A stretch of DNA of 64,000 nt from Acidimicrobiales bacterium (GTDB lineage: Bacteria; Actinomycetota; Acidimicrobiia; Acidimicrobiales; JAHWLA01), in contig DATLNE010000032.1 in assembly GCA_035536915.1 (NCBI GenBank), positions 67,752-131,751 on the forward strand, written 5' to 3'. This document shows, in pieces, positions 52,761 to 60,409 of this stretch. The notes under the pieces were generated by a model. That model saw only the letters and a list, made by a program, of their open reading frames with translations. It was not told the origin of the DNA and ran no database searches. A program made the position numbers and the translations under genes. How positions within the stretch are numbered: position 1 is the stretch's first letter; the number at the start of each line of letters is the position of its first letter.

Positions 52761-54554
52761 GTGACGGCACCCACCACGAACGAGAAGCTGCTCCACTGGG
52801 TCGAAGAGGTCGCAGCCCTCACCACTCCTGATCGCATCGAGTGGTGCGACGGCTCCGCCGAGGAGTACGACCGGCTGGCGCAGCTCTTGGTCGACAACGG
52901 CACCTTCACCAAGCTGTCGGACGCCAAGCGCCCCAACAGCTACTGGGCTGCCTCCGACCCCGGCGACGTCGCCCGGGTCGAGAGCCGCACCTTCATCTGC
53001 TCGGAGCGGGAGGACGACGCCGGCCCCACAAACAACTGGCAGCCGCCCGCCGAGATGAAGGCGACGCTGACCGAGCTGTTCCGGGGCTCGATGAAGGGCC
53101 GCACCATGTACGTGGTGCCGTTCTCCATGGGGCCGCTGGGCTCGCCCATCGCCCACATCGGCGTGCAGCTCACCGACTCGCCGTACGCCGTGGTGAACAT
53201 GCGGATCATGACCCGCATGGGCAAGGGCGCCTTGGAGGTGCTGGGCGCCGACGGCGACTTTGTGCCCTGCCTGCACTCGGTCGGCATGCCCCTGGCCGAG
53301 GGCCAGGACGACGTGGCCTGGCCGTGCAACGCGGAGAACAAGTACATCGTGCACTTCCCGGAGACCCGGGAGATCTGGTCGTTCGGCTCGGGCTACGGCG
53401 GCAACGCCCTGCTGGGCAAGAAGTGCTTCGCCCTGCGCATCGCCTCGGTCATGGCCCGCGACGACGGGTGGCTGGCCGAGCACATGCTGATCCTGAAGCT
53501 GACCTCGCCCGCGGGCGAGACCCGCTACATCACCGGGGCGTTCCCCTCGGCGTGCGGCAAGACCAACCTGGCCATGCTCATCCCCACCATCCCGGGGTGG
53601 AAGGTCGAGACGGTCGGCGACGACATCTGCTGGATGAAGTTCGGCCCCGACGGCCGGCTGTACGCCATCAACCCCGAGGCGGGCTTCTTCGGCGTGGCGC
53701 CGGGCACCAACATGCAGACGAACCCCAACGCCATGCTGACGTTGGACGGCAACTCCATCTTCACCAACACCGCGCTGACCGACGACGGCGACGTGTGGTG
53801 GGAGGGCATGACCGAGGAGCAGCCCGAGCACCTGAAGGACTGGCGGTGCGAGGACTGGACCCCGGCGAAGGGCACGCCGGCCGCCCATCCCAACGCCCGC
53901 TTCACGGCGCCCGCCGCCCAGGACCCGGCCATCGCTCCCGAGTGGGAGGACCCCGCGGGCGTGCCCATCTCGGCCGTCCTGTTCGGCGGCCGCCGCTCGT
54001 CGGTGGTGCCGCTGATCCACGAGGCGTTCAACTGGCAGCACGGCGTGTTCATGGGCTCGACCATGGCCTCGGAGACGACGGCGGCGGCCGAGGGCCCGGT
54101 GCGGCTGCGGCGTGACCCCTTCGCCATGCTGCCCTTCTCCGGCTACAACATGGCCGACTACTTCGCCCACTGGCTGCGCATCGGCGAGCAGACGAGCGCC
54201 GAGAACCTGCCCAAGATCTTCTACGTCAACTGGTTCCGCAAGGACGCCGACGGGCGCTGGCTGTGGCCGGGCTACGGCGAGAACAGCCGGGTGCTGGAGT
54301 GGGTGTTCGAGCGCTGCGCCGGGCGGGGCGAGGCCGTGGAGACGCCGATCGGCTACCTGCCTGCGCCGGGGGCCATCGACACCGACGGGCTCGACGTGCC
54401 CGCCGACGACATGGCCGAGCTGCTGCGGGTCGACACCGAGGAGTGGCGGGCCGAGGTGCCGTCGATCCAGGAGCACTTCGCCCAGTTCGGCGACCGCCTC
54501 CCCGACACCCTCCACGACGAGCTCTCCGCCTTGGAGAAGCGCCTCAGCGAATAA
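52761..54554 (+). CDS. pckG: Phosphoenolpyruvate carboxykinase (GTP)
   Basis: 597 residues from GTG, with GGAGAAAGG upstream. The GTP-type P-loop is [12 protein letters not shown] near residue 260, carrying the reactive hyper-conserved Cys of the GTP family. NCHF-class features include [37 protein letters not shown] and [10 protein letters not shown]. It interconverts oxaloacetate and PEP and is a gluconeogenic/anaplerotic enzyme. Confidence 0.97.
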   Translation: MTAPTTNEKLLHWVEEVAALTTPDRIEWCDGSAEEYDRLAQLLVDNGTFTKLSDAKRPNSYWAASDPGDVARVESRTFICSEREDDAGPTNNWQPPAEMKATLTELFRGSMKGRTMYVVPFSMGPLGSPIAHIGVQLTDSPYAVVNMRIMTRMGKGALEVLGADGDFVPCLHSVGMPLAEGQDDVAWPCNAENKYIVHFPETREIWSFGSGYGGNALLGKKCFALRIASVMARDDGWLAEHMLILKLTSPAGETRYITGAFPSACGKTNLAMLIPTIPGWKVETVGDDICWMKFGPDGRLYAINPEAGFFGVAPGTNMQTNPNAMLTLDGNSIFTNTALTDDGDVWWEGMTEEQPEHLKDWRCEDWTPAKGTPAAHPNARFTAPAAQDPAIAPEWEDPAGVPISAVLFGGRRSSVVPLIHEAFNWQHGVFMGSTMASETTAAAEGPVRLRRDPFAMLPFSGYNMADYFAHWLRIGEQTSAENLPKIFYVNWFRKDADGRWLWPGYGENSRVLEWVFERCAGRGEAVETPIGYLPAPGAIDTDGLDVPADDMAELLRVDTEEWRAEVPSIQEHFAQFGDRLPDTLHDELSALEKRLSE

Positions 54555-54559
54555 CCCAC

Positions 54560-54575
54560 GTCCCGAGTACATAGC
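54560..54575 (+). repeat. Half copy of the dispersed palindromic repeat
   Basis: GTCCCGAGTACATAGC just after the pckG stop, preceded by CCCAC as at 47786. The complementary arm is missing; sequence after it is unrelated, so this is a truncated copy. Confidence 0.75.
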
Positions 54576-54605
54576 AGGGCCGGGTGCCGTGCACGCCCCG
54601 CAGGC

Positions 54606-54611
54606 TACGAT
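54606..54611 (+). promoter_or_regulatory. Possible -10 box TACGAT of Lrp-domain gene
   Basis: TACGAT, 29 bases before the GTG at 54641, which has GGGAGG for ribosome binding. Confidence 0.4.
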
Positions 54612-54640
54612 CCCGCCCACACTTTCCAGGGAGGCGTTCA

Positions 54641-54877
54641 GTGGCCGTCAGCGCATATGTGCTCATCCAGACCGAGGTCGGCAAGGCCGCCCAAGTGGCC
54701 GAGGAAGTGGCGGGCATCAGCGGCGTCGTCAGCGCCGAGGACGTGACCGGGCCCTACGACGTGATCGTGCGGGCCGAGGCCGACTCGGTCGACGAGTTGG
54801 GCCGCATGGTGGTGAGCAAGGTGCAGCTGATCGACGGGATCACCCGCACCCTCACCTGCCCCGTGGTGCACCTGTAG
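54641..54877 (+). CDS. Lrp/AsnC ligand-binding (RAM) domain protein
   Basis: 78 residues from GTG 54641; the frame opens earlier at 54584 in non-coding sequence. AYVLIQTEVGKAAQVAEEVAGI, GPYDVIVRAEADSVDELG and VQLIDGITRTLTCPVV form the RAM domain without the DNA-binding half. Such stand-alone proteins bind amino acids or modulate Lrp partners. It ends three bases before a convergent gene. Confidence 0.9.
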   Translation: MAVSAYVLIQTEVGKAAQVAEEVAGISGVVSAEDVTGPYDVIVRAEADSVDELGRMVVSKVQLIDGITRTLTCPVVHL

Positions 54878-54880
54878 CGG

Positions 54881-55243
54881 TCAGCCGCGGCCCACCAGCA
54901 GGGCCCGGATGCCGAGGCCCATCACGAACAGCCCGCCGAAGCCGTAGAGCCGGTACAGGTGGTGCCGTAGCTGCTGGCGGTACGAGTAGAGCAACCCCAC
55001 GGCCACGATGGCCACGAAGCCGTAGAACATGTGGAACTGGGGCGCTTCGATCTTCTGCCCCGCCACCATGCCGACGCCGAGGGCGACTTGGACGAACACC
55101 GACACCTCGGCGGCGAAGGTGAACCACCACAGCGCCCGGGTGCGCAACGACGGCAGGGAGTGGGCGGCGAGCGACCACACGCCGGCCAGCCCGTTGCCGA
55201 GGATCATCACCCAGGCCCACGCCACGTGGACATCGCGCAGCAC
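54881..55243 (-). CDS. Four-helix membrane protein, unknown
   Basis: 120 residues. Four hydrophobic helices (AWVMILGNGLAGVWSLA, FTFAAEVSVFVQVALGVGMV, FYGFVAIVAVGLLYSY, LFVMGLGIRALLVG) with a His-rich turn HHLYRLYGFGG. No family is recognised; a quinol- or haem-protein-like helix bundle is possible but unproven. It follows the ferritin-like gene by seven bases. Confidence 0.75.
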   Translation of the reverse strand: MLRDVHVAWAWVMILGNGLAGVWSLAAHSLPSLRTRALWWFTFAAEVSVFVQVALGVGMVAGQKIEAPQFHMFYGFVAIVAVGLLYSYRQQLRHHLYRLYGFGGLFVMGLGIRALLVGRG

Positions 55244-55250
55244 GGGGAGG

Positions 55251-56060
55251 TCAGGCAGACGGCGGCGTGGCCGCCGCGAACTTCGCTTCGGCCTCGCGCT
55301 GGGCCTCGGCGGCGATGTCGACCAGGTCGGTGATCTCCTCGTCGGAGAACCCAGCCATGGAACGGAACCGGCGGGCCAGGTGGACAGGGTTGTCCTCCGA
55401 CTCGCCCCGGAACCCCCCGAAGCTGAACAGCTTGTCGACCGTGCGCTGGAACTCCAGCGCAGCCGCCCGCCGCTCCGGGTCGTCAGCCGTGAGCCGCCGC
55501 AACCAGTCGGAGCCCATCTTCACGTGGGTGACCTCGTCGGCCAGCATCCAGTCCTCGCAGAAGTGCAGAACCGGGTCTTCGGTGGCCGCACCGAAGTCGC
55601 GCATGGTGTTGAAGACGTCGATAGCGAGCCCTTCGAGCGCCCGGTTCACGCCGGTCAGGCGCAGGACGGCGTCGCTGTTGCACGCCGCCTCGAACAGCAG
55701 CGTCTGCTCGGAGAACTCGCCGATCTCGGTGCCCATGTGCTCGCTCAGCTTCACCGAGATCTCGACGTGGCGAGCCTCGTCCCACGACTGGCGGGCCATG
55801 TCGAGCTTGAGCTGGAACGGGATGTCGTCCTCGAAGTCGTAGCAGGTGCGTCCTGCTCCCTCCAGGGCCTGGATCTCGCCCACGAAGATCCCGTGCATCA
55901 AGGCGCGGGCGGCGTCGGGCGAGTCGGGGTCGGACGGCTTGAAGGCGTTCTCCCGCTTGCCCAGATTGGCCCGGCGCGGGTCGAACACCACGTCCTCGAT
56001 GCGGATGCGCTGGAAGCGCTCGTCCCGAGCCAGGTCGTCGACCGTCAGCATCCGTTTCAT
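55251..56060 (-). CDS. Ferritin-like diiron-type protein (DUF455-like)
   Basis: 269 residues. The four helices carry paired metal ligands: GEIQALEG, SWDEARHVE, EGLAIDVFN and ADEVTHVKMG, i.e. Glu and EXXH motifs of a ferritin-like diiron protein. It may be an oxygenase or oxidase; the substrate is unknown. TAGCAT nine bases upstream suggests a leaderless mRNA, shared in sequence with the divergent HIT-like gene's leader. Confidence 0.82.
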   Translation of the reverse strand: MKRMLTVDDLARDERFQRIRIEDVVFDPRRANLGKRENAFKPSDPDSPDAARALMHGIFVGEIQALEGAGRTCYDFEDDIPFQLKLDMARQSWDEARHVEISVKLSEHMGTEIGEFSEQTLLFEAACNSDAVLRLTGVNRALEGLAIDVFNTMRDFGAATEDPVLHFCEDWMLADEVTHVKMGSDWLRRLTADDPERRAAALEFQRTVDKLFSFGGFRGESEDNPVHLARRFRSMAGFSDEEITDLVDIAAEAQREAEAKFAAATPPSA

Positions 56061-56069
56061 GCGGTAGAC

Positions 56070-56075
56070 ATGCTA
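56070..56075 (-). promoter_or_regulatory. -10 box TAGCAT of ferritin-like gene
   Basis: TAGCAT on the minus strand, nine bases before the ATG at 56060, within the 20-base gap between divergent starts. Confidence 0.4.
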
Positions 56076-56080
56076 CTCCC

Positions 56081-56503
56081 ATGGCGAATTGCGAGATCTG
56101 CGAACGGGAGTCGGCCGACGTCGAGCCGCCCGGCGGGTGGGTGCTACGCACCGACCTGTGGTCGGCCTGCGTGGCCCCCGGCTTCGACGTGCCGGGGTGG
56201 CTCTTCCTCGAACTGCGCCGCCACGCCGAGGGGCCGATGGGCATGGACGACGCCGAAGCGGCCGAGCTCGGCGGGCTGGTGCGCGACCTGACCGCGGCCA
56301 TCCAAGCGACCATGGGCGCCGAGCGGGTCTACGTGCTCGCCTTCGGCGAGGTTTTCCCGCACTTCCATGTGGCGCTGTTCCCTCGCATGCCGTTCGCCCC
56401 CGACGACGAGATGGGCACCGCGCTCTGGAACAAGCGGGTCGAGTTGTGCGACCCGCCTCGGGCGCACGAGGCCGCCGGCGCCATCCGCAACGCGCTCCCT
56501 TAG
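56081..56503 (+). CDS. HIT-like protein
   Basis: 140 residues. An N-terminal CEIC, the middle helix LGGLVRDLTAAIQATMGAE and VFPHFHVALFPRM resemble the HIT (histidine triad) fold. HIT hydrolases need HXHXH; here the triad reads HFHVALF, so the third His is missing and the enzyme may be inactive or a different binder. The start is 20 bases from the divergent ferritin-like gene. Confidence 0.72.
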   Translation: MANCEICERESADVEPPGGWVLRTDLWSACVAPGFDVPGWLFLELRRHAEGPMGMDDAEAAELGGLVRDLTAAIQATMGAERVYVLAFGEVFPHFHVALFPRMPFAPDDEMGTALWNKRVELCDPPRAHEAAGAIRNALP

Positions 56504-56544
56504 CGGAGCGACGGATCGGTCGACAGCTTGAGAACTATCCCTTT

Positions 56545-56940
56545 TCAAGAGGGGAGGTCGGCTGTGTCGAGGGCGACGCCGTCGATGAGCCGATAGCCCC
56601 CGACCTCCTGGGCGGCATAGGCCCAGCGCCCGAACGCCGAGGCCGTGTAGTCGTGCCGCACGATGTGCCCGGCCAGATCGACGTGCAGGACCTGTTGCGG
56701 CGCGTGGCCTGCGATGCGCTCGTCGAGGCGCACCGCCAGTTCGTCGCCGCCTCGCGAACTGCGCCGCAAGCGAACGGATGACGCGTCACGGAGCAAGAGC
56801 GGCGGCGTGACGTAGGTCCACAGGGCGCCGGCGGCGAACACGCCGACGTCCTCGGGCGTCCAGCGAAGCACCCGCGTCCCGGCGTGGAGGGCGTCGAGCC
56901 GGCGCTTGAGCTCGTAGCCGTCGGCGATCTCGTGGCGACC
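56545..56940 (-). pseudogene. Decayed gene fragment, start and probably C-terminus lost
   Basis: This is the only gap over 300 bases (56504-56999) without an intact gene. The frame ending at 56545 reads ELKRRLDALHAGTRVLRW, VGVFAAGALWTYVTPPLLL and VDLAGHIVRHDYTASAFG, which looks like real, constrained protein. No start codon with a ribosome site lies at its head, and the frame upstream is the antisense/shifted shadow of the hydrolase gene. I infer a truncated remnant of an actinobacterial protein of unknown role. Confidence 0.4.
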
Positions 56941-56999
56941 GCGCCCGCTCGAGGCGTTCGACGCAGTGCGCTTGGAGCACCCGCTCGACGACGGCCCGT

Positions 57000-57824
57000 T
57001 CAGCGCGCACGAGCGGCCGACAGCTTCTCGATCTCCGAAGCGACCTCGTCGGGACGCTCGTGCGGCAAGAAGTGGCCCGCGCCCGCGAACACGCGCAGTT
57101 CGCCCCGCGCCGCCTCGGCCGTGCGCCTGCCTTGGGCCAGGGGGAAGAACGGGTCCTTGTCGCCCCATCCGACAACCACCGGGACGTCGAGGCCGCGGAG
57201 CGCGGACTCGACCGGCGCGTACAGCTCACGCAACCCACGGAGCGCGCCGCTGAAGATGGCAGCGATGGCCCTGTGCTGGCCGTCGTCGCCGATGTAAGTG
57301 GCCGCATCCGGCGACGGGCCGGCGCCGACGCCTTGGCGCAGCATCATCGCCAAGGAGGGGCGCGAGAAGATCGCTCGAGCGGCGAGGCCGCCGACCAGCG
57401 GCGCGGTGGTGAGCGACAGCGGAAACGGGATCGGCGTGTCGGGGAAGGTGTTCGCGGCCAAGACCAGCAATCCGGCAACGAGATCGGGGCGACGCTCGGC
57501 GAGCAGGATGGAGATCGGCCCGCCGAAGTCATGGCCGACGACGACCGCGTCTCGCACTCCTAGGTCGTCGAGAAGGTTCGCCAGGGCGGTCGACTGCGGC
57601 GAGGGTCCCAGCGTGTCGAGCGAGGCCGATTTGGGCCTTGCGCTTCCACCGAAGCCCAGGAGGTCGGGGACCACGACCTGTAGCCCGCCGGGCAGCGCCG
57701 ACGCCACGACGTGCCAGGCGCGTCCGGCACCCGGGATGCCGTGCACGAGCACGACAGTGGCGCCGTCGTGTTCGCCGCGCCGTTCGTACGACATGCCGTC
57801 GCGGGATATCGCCGTTTCGAACAC
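57000..57824 (-). CDS. Alpha/beta hydrolase with Asp nucleophile (epoxide hydrolase/dehalogenase type)
   Basis: 274 residues from GTG 57824, AGGAGG four bases upstream. LVHGIPGAGRAWH carries the oxyanion hole, VVGHDFGGPISILLAE has Asp as nucleophile, VGWGDKDPFFPLAQ the acid and GAGHFLPHERPDEV the base His. Asp points to epoxide hydrolase or haloalkane dehalogenase chemistry rather than an esterase. Divergent from an HxlR regulator that probably controls it. Confidence 0.88.
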   Translation of the reverse strand: MFETAISRDGMSYERRGEHDGATVVLVHGIPGAGRAWHVVASALPGGLQVVVPDLLGFGGSARPKSASLDTLGPSPQSTALANLLDDLGVRDAVVVGHDFGGPISILLAERRPDLVAGLLVLAANTFPDTPIPFPLSLTTAPLVGGLAARAIFSRPSLAMMLRQGVGAGPSPDAATYIGDDGQHRAIAAIFSGALRGLRELYAPVESALRGLDVPVVVGWGDKDPFFPLAQGRRTAEAARGELRVFAGAGHFLPHERPDEVASEIEKLSAARAR

Positions 57825-57835
57825 CGCGCCTCCTA

Positions 57836-57858
57836 TCTACTTTGTTTTATGAAGTAGA
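57836..57858. promoter_or_regulatory. Inverted repeat operator between hydrolase and HxlR gene
   Basis: TCTACTT, nine AT-rich bases, AAGTAGA: a perfect seven-base dyad in the 43-base divergent gap. It is strikingly AT-rich for this genome and is the likely HxlR binding site and promoter. Confidence 0.55.
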
Positions 57859-57867
57859 GTCGACAGC

Positions 57868-58572
57868 GTGCAGGAGCGCAAGTCGTACCGACAGTTCTGC
57901 GGCCTCGCCCGTGCCCTCGACCGCATCGGCGATCGATGGACGCTGCTCGTGGTTCGAGAGCTCTTACTCGGCCCCCGGCCGTTCCGGGCGTTGGAGGACG
58001 GGTTGCCCGGCATAAGCACGGCCGTGCTCGCTCGGCGACTGGCCGCGCTCGTGAGCGACGGCCTGGTGGAGCGCAGCGCTGCTCCTAAGCGGTCCAAAGC
58101 CGTCGAGTACCGCCTCACCGAGGCCGGGCGCGAGCTCGAGCCCGTCGTGCTCGCCTTGGTCAAGTGGGGAGGCCGGTGGATGCTCGACGGGCCGGGCAGC
58201 GACCGAGTTGACCCGGCCTGGGCACCCCTCGCGCTGCGCGCTCTGATCGAGGGCACGCCGGCGAGGGGCGACGGAGTCGTTCACATCGACGTCTCGGGAT
58301 GCGACATCACCATCGTGTCGCGCCATGGGCGCCGCAGCGTGGTGCCTGGGCGGCCTGAAGCTGCCGACGCCAAGGTCATGACCGAACTGCCACTCGCGCT
58401 CGCCGTTGCCGCCGGTGAGATGCGCCTCGTCGACACCGATGCCCGCATCAGCGGGCGGGCATCGGTCGCTGCCGCGCTCCTGCAGCCCACCGCCTCGCGG
58501 GTTCGGAAGCCGCGGACCGGCGCCAGCGCGGCGACCTCGTCACCGCCCTCGGCGCAGCGCGTGGATCACTAG
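57868..58572 (+). CDS. HxlR-family regulator with SCP2-like C-terminal domain
   Basis: 234 residues from GTG. The winged helix is IGDRWTLLVVRELLLGPRPF with LSRRL-like ISTAVLARRLAALVSDGLVER and YRLTEAGRELEPVV, i.e. HxlR. The C-terminal part (VHIDVSGCDITIV, LPLALAVAAGEMRLVD) resembles the SCP2 lipid-binding fold often fused to these regulators, so a hydrophobic ligand is plausible. Divergent from the hydrolase; its stop overlaps the convergent VOC gene by four bases. Confidence 0.87.
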   Translation: MQERKSYRQFCGLARALDRIGDRWTLLVVRELLLGPRPFRALEDGLPGISTAVLARRLAALVSDGLVERSAAPKRSKAVEYRLTEAGRELEPVVLALVKWGGRWMLDGPGSDRVDPAWAPLALRALIEGTPARGDGVVHIDVSGCDITIVSRHGRRSVVPGRPEAADAKVMTELPLALAVAAGEMRLVDTDARISGRASVAAALLQPTASRVRKPRTGASAATSSPPSAQRVDH

Positions 58573-59138
58573 ACGGGGTCGGCGTTCTCCTCGTCGCCCA
58601 CCAGCGTCGTGCGCGGGAGCCAGGCCAGCTCGCCGTCGTCCATCAGCTCGCGCACGGCGGGCACCGGGTCGGGATCGGCGAAAAACCGCTTGTCCTCGTA
58701 GTCGACCGGACGGCCGGTGGCGTCGGCCGCCCACCACGAGGCCTCCAGCGAGATGCCGTTGGGGTCGGTGAAGTACACCGACCGCACGATGGTGTGGTCG
58801 ACCACCTCGGTGATCTCGCAGCCCGCGGCCAGCAACCGCTCGCGCAGGCGCAGCAGCGCTTCTTCGTCGGGCATGTTGAACGAGATGTGGTCGAGTTGCA
58901 CCGCCCCGGGGACGGGCACGCCCGCTGCCTTGCGATAGGTCGGCGCGCCCTTCCACTCGAAGAACGCCACCGTGTTCTGCGGACCCATCTCGAAGAAGTA
59001 GTGCCGCATGGGCCCCGCCATGACGGTCGCCACCAGTCGCATGCCGAGCACCCCGTGGTAGAAGCGCACGGTCTCGTCCATGTCGGGCGTGACGAGCGCC
59101 AGGTGGTTCATGCCCCGCCAGTGCATCTCGGTGGTCAT
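58569..59138 (-). CDS. VOC-superfamily (glyoxalase/dioxygenase-type) protein
   Basis: 189 residues from ATG 59138; a TTG two codons earlier is the alternative. MNHLALVTPDMDETVRFYH holds the first metal His, LDHISFNMPDEE the second, and DPNGISLEAS the Glu, so the VOC metal site is complete. This group includes dioxygenases and glyoxalase-like isomerases. It lies after the ABM-domain gene with nine bases between, so the two are probably one operon. Confidence 0.87.
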   Translation of the reverse strand: MTTEMHWRGMNHLALVTPDMDETVRFYHGVLGMRLVATVMAGPMRHYFFEMGPQNTVAFFEWKGAPTYRKAAGVPVPGAVQLDHISFNMPDEEALLRLRERLLAAGCEITEVVDHTIVRSVYFTDPNGISLEASWWAADATGRPVDYEDKRFFADPDPVPAVRELMDDGELAWLPRTTLVGDEENADPV

Positions 59139-59147
59139 GGCCAAAGG

Positions 59148-59462
59148 CTACGCCCGTTCGGCACGTTGTTCGACCGCGTACGACCACAGTTCGGCGCCGC
59201 TGGCCACTGGCCCGCCACTGCCCTCGGGCCGGGCGTGGCCTTGCTGGAACGACTGCGACGAGGCCCACGCCTGGAAGGCGTCCTCGTCGCGCCAGCGGGT
59301 GTAGACGAGCCATGTCTCGCGGCCGTCGGCAGGGCGCAGCAGCTGGAACTCCTCGAACCCCTCGGTCTTCTCCACCTGGCCGGCCCGGGCGGCGAAGCGG
59401 GCGGCCATCTCGTCGGCTCGCTCGGCGGGCACGGTGATGGCGTTGATCTTCACGACTGACAT
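59148..59462 (-). CDS. Antibiotic biosynthesis monooxygenase (ABM) domain protein
   Basis: 104 residues. KINAITVPAERADEMAARFAA, GFEEFQLLRP and ETWLVYTRWRDEDAFQAW are the ABM dimeric beta-barrel, which includes cofactor-free monooxygenases and haem-degrading IsdG-like proteins. The IsdG-type Asn is not obvious. TAGGGT six bases upstream marks a leaderless start, back to back with the nitrilase promoter. Confidence 0.85.
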   Translation of the reverse strand: MSVVKINAITVPAERADEMAARFAARAGQVEKTEGFEEFQLLRPADGRETWLVYTRWRDEDAFQAWASSQSFQQGHARPEGSGGPVASGAELWSYAVEQRAERA

Positions 59463-59468
59463 GGCCCG

Positions 59469-59474
59469 ACCCTA
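59469..59474 (-). promoter_or_regulatory. -10 box TAGGGT of leaderless ABM gene
   Basis: TAGGGT on the minus strand, six bases before the ATG at 59462. Confidence 0.5.
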
Positions 59475-59486
59475 CGCACCACGGCC

Positions 59487-59492
59487 TACCGT
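59487..59492 (+). promoter_or_regulatory. -10 box TACCGT of leaderless nitrilase
   Basis: TACCGT ends six bases before the ATG at 59499; with the box at 59469 it makes a back-to-back leaderless pair within 36 bases. Confidence 0.5.
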
Positions 59493-59498
59493 GGGCAC

Positions 59499-60398
59499 AT
59501 GACCGAGCTCGGGACCGTACGGGTGGCGGCGGTGCAGGCGACGCCGGTGATCCTCGACGCCGAGGCCACCGTCGACAAGGCGATCGCCTCCATCGACGAG
59601 GCCGCCGCTGATGGGGCGAAGCTGGTTGTGTTCCCCGAGTGCTTCGTGTCGGTGTACCCCACGGGCGGGTGGGCGGCCGCCGCGGCCACCTGGACCGAGG
59701 GCTGCGAGGAACTGTGGGAGCGCATGTGGGCCTCCAGCGTCGACGTGCGGGGGCCGCTGGTCGAGCGGCTGGCCAAGGCCTGTGCGTCCAACCAGGTCCA
59801 CGTCGCCATCGGGGTCAACGAGCGGGAGGACGACCGCCCGGGCACCCTCTACAACACGCTGTTGATCGTCGGCCCCGACGGCCTCGTGCACCGTCACCGC
59901 AAGCTGATGCCGACCATGCACGAGCGGGTGTTCCACGGCTTCGGGGCGGGCGACGACCTCGACGTGGTCGAGCTCCCCGGGGCGGGCCGGGTGGGCGGGC
60001 TCATCTGCTGGGAGAACCGCATGCCGCTGGCCCGGTGGGCCGTCTACCAAGGCGGGCCGCAGATCTGGGTGGCCCCCACGGCCGACGACAGCGACGGCTG
60101 GCTGGCGTCGATGCGCCACATCGCTCTGGAGGCGGGCGCCTTCGTCGTCAGCGTGCCGCAGTACATCCCCGCCTCTGCCTTCCCCGCCGACTTCCCGCTG
60201 CGCCTCCCCGAGGGGGTCGACGTCCTGGGTCGTGGTGGCGCCTGCGTCGTCAACCCCGGCGGCGACATCGTGGCGGGCCCGCTCTACGACACCGAGGGCA
60301 TCGTGGCGGCCGACTGCGACCTGCGCCAAGCGCTGCACGCCAAGCGGTACTTCGACGTGGCCGGCCACTACAGCAGGGCCGACGTGCTCGACCGCTGA
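59499..60398 (+). CDS. Nitrilase-type carbon-nitrogen hydrolase
   Basis: 299 residues. The Glu-Lys-Cys triad is visible as VVFPECF (Glu47), HRHRKLMPT and GLICWENRMPLAR. EERMPL-type CWENRMPL is characteristic of true aliphatic/aromatic nitrilases rather than amidases. It would convert a nitrile to acid and ammonia. It is convergent with the iron-dependent dehydrogenase, 11 bases apart. Confidence 0.92.
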   Translation: MTELGTVRVAAVQATPVILDAEATVDKAIASIDEAAADGAKLVVFPECFVSVYPTGGWAAAAATWTEGCEELWERMWASSVDVRGPLVERLAKACASNQVHVAIGVNEREDDRPGTLYNTLLIVGPDGLVHRHRKLMPTMHERVFHGFGAGDDLDVVELPGAGRVGGLICWENRMPLARWAVYQGGPQIWVAPTADDSDGWLASMRHIALEAGAFVVSVPQYIPASAFPADFPLRLPEGVDVLGRGGACVVNPGGDIVAGPLYDTEGIVAADCDLRQALHAKRYFDVAGHYSRADVLDR

Positions 60399-60409
60399 CC
60401 CCCGCCCAG

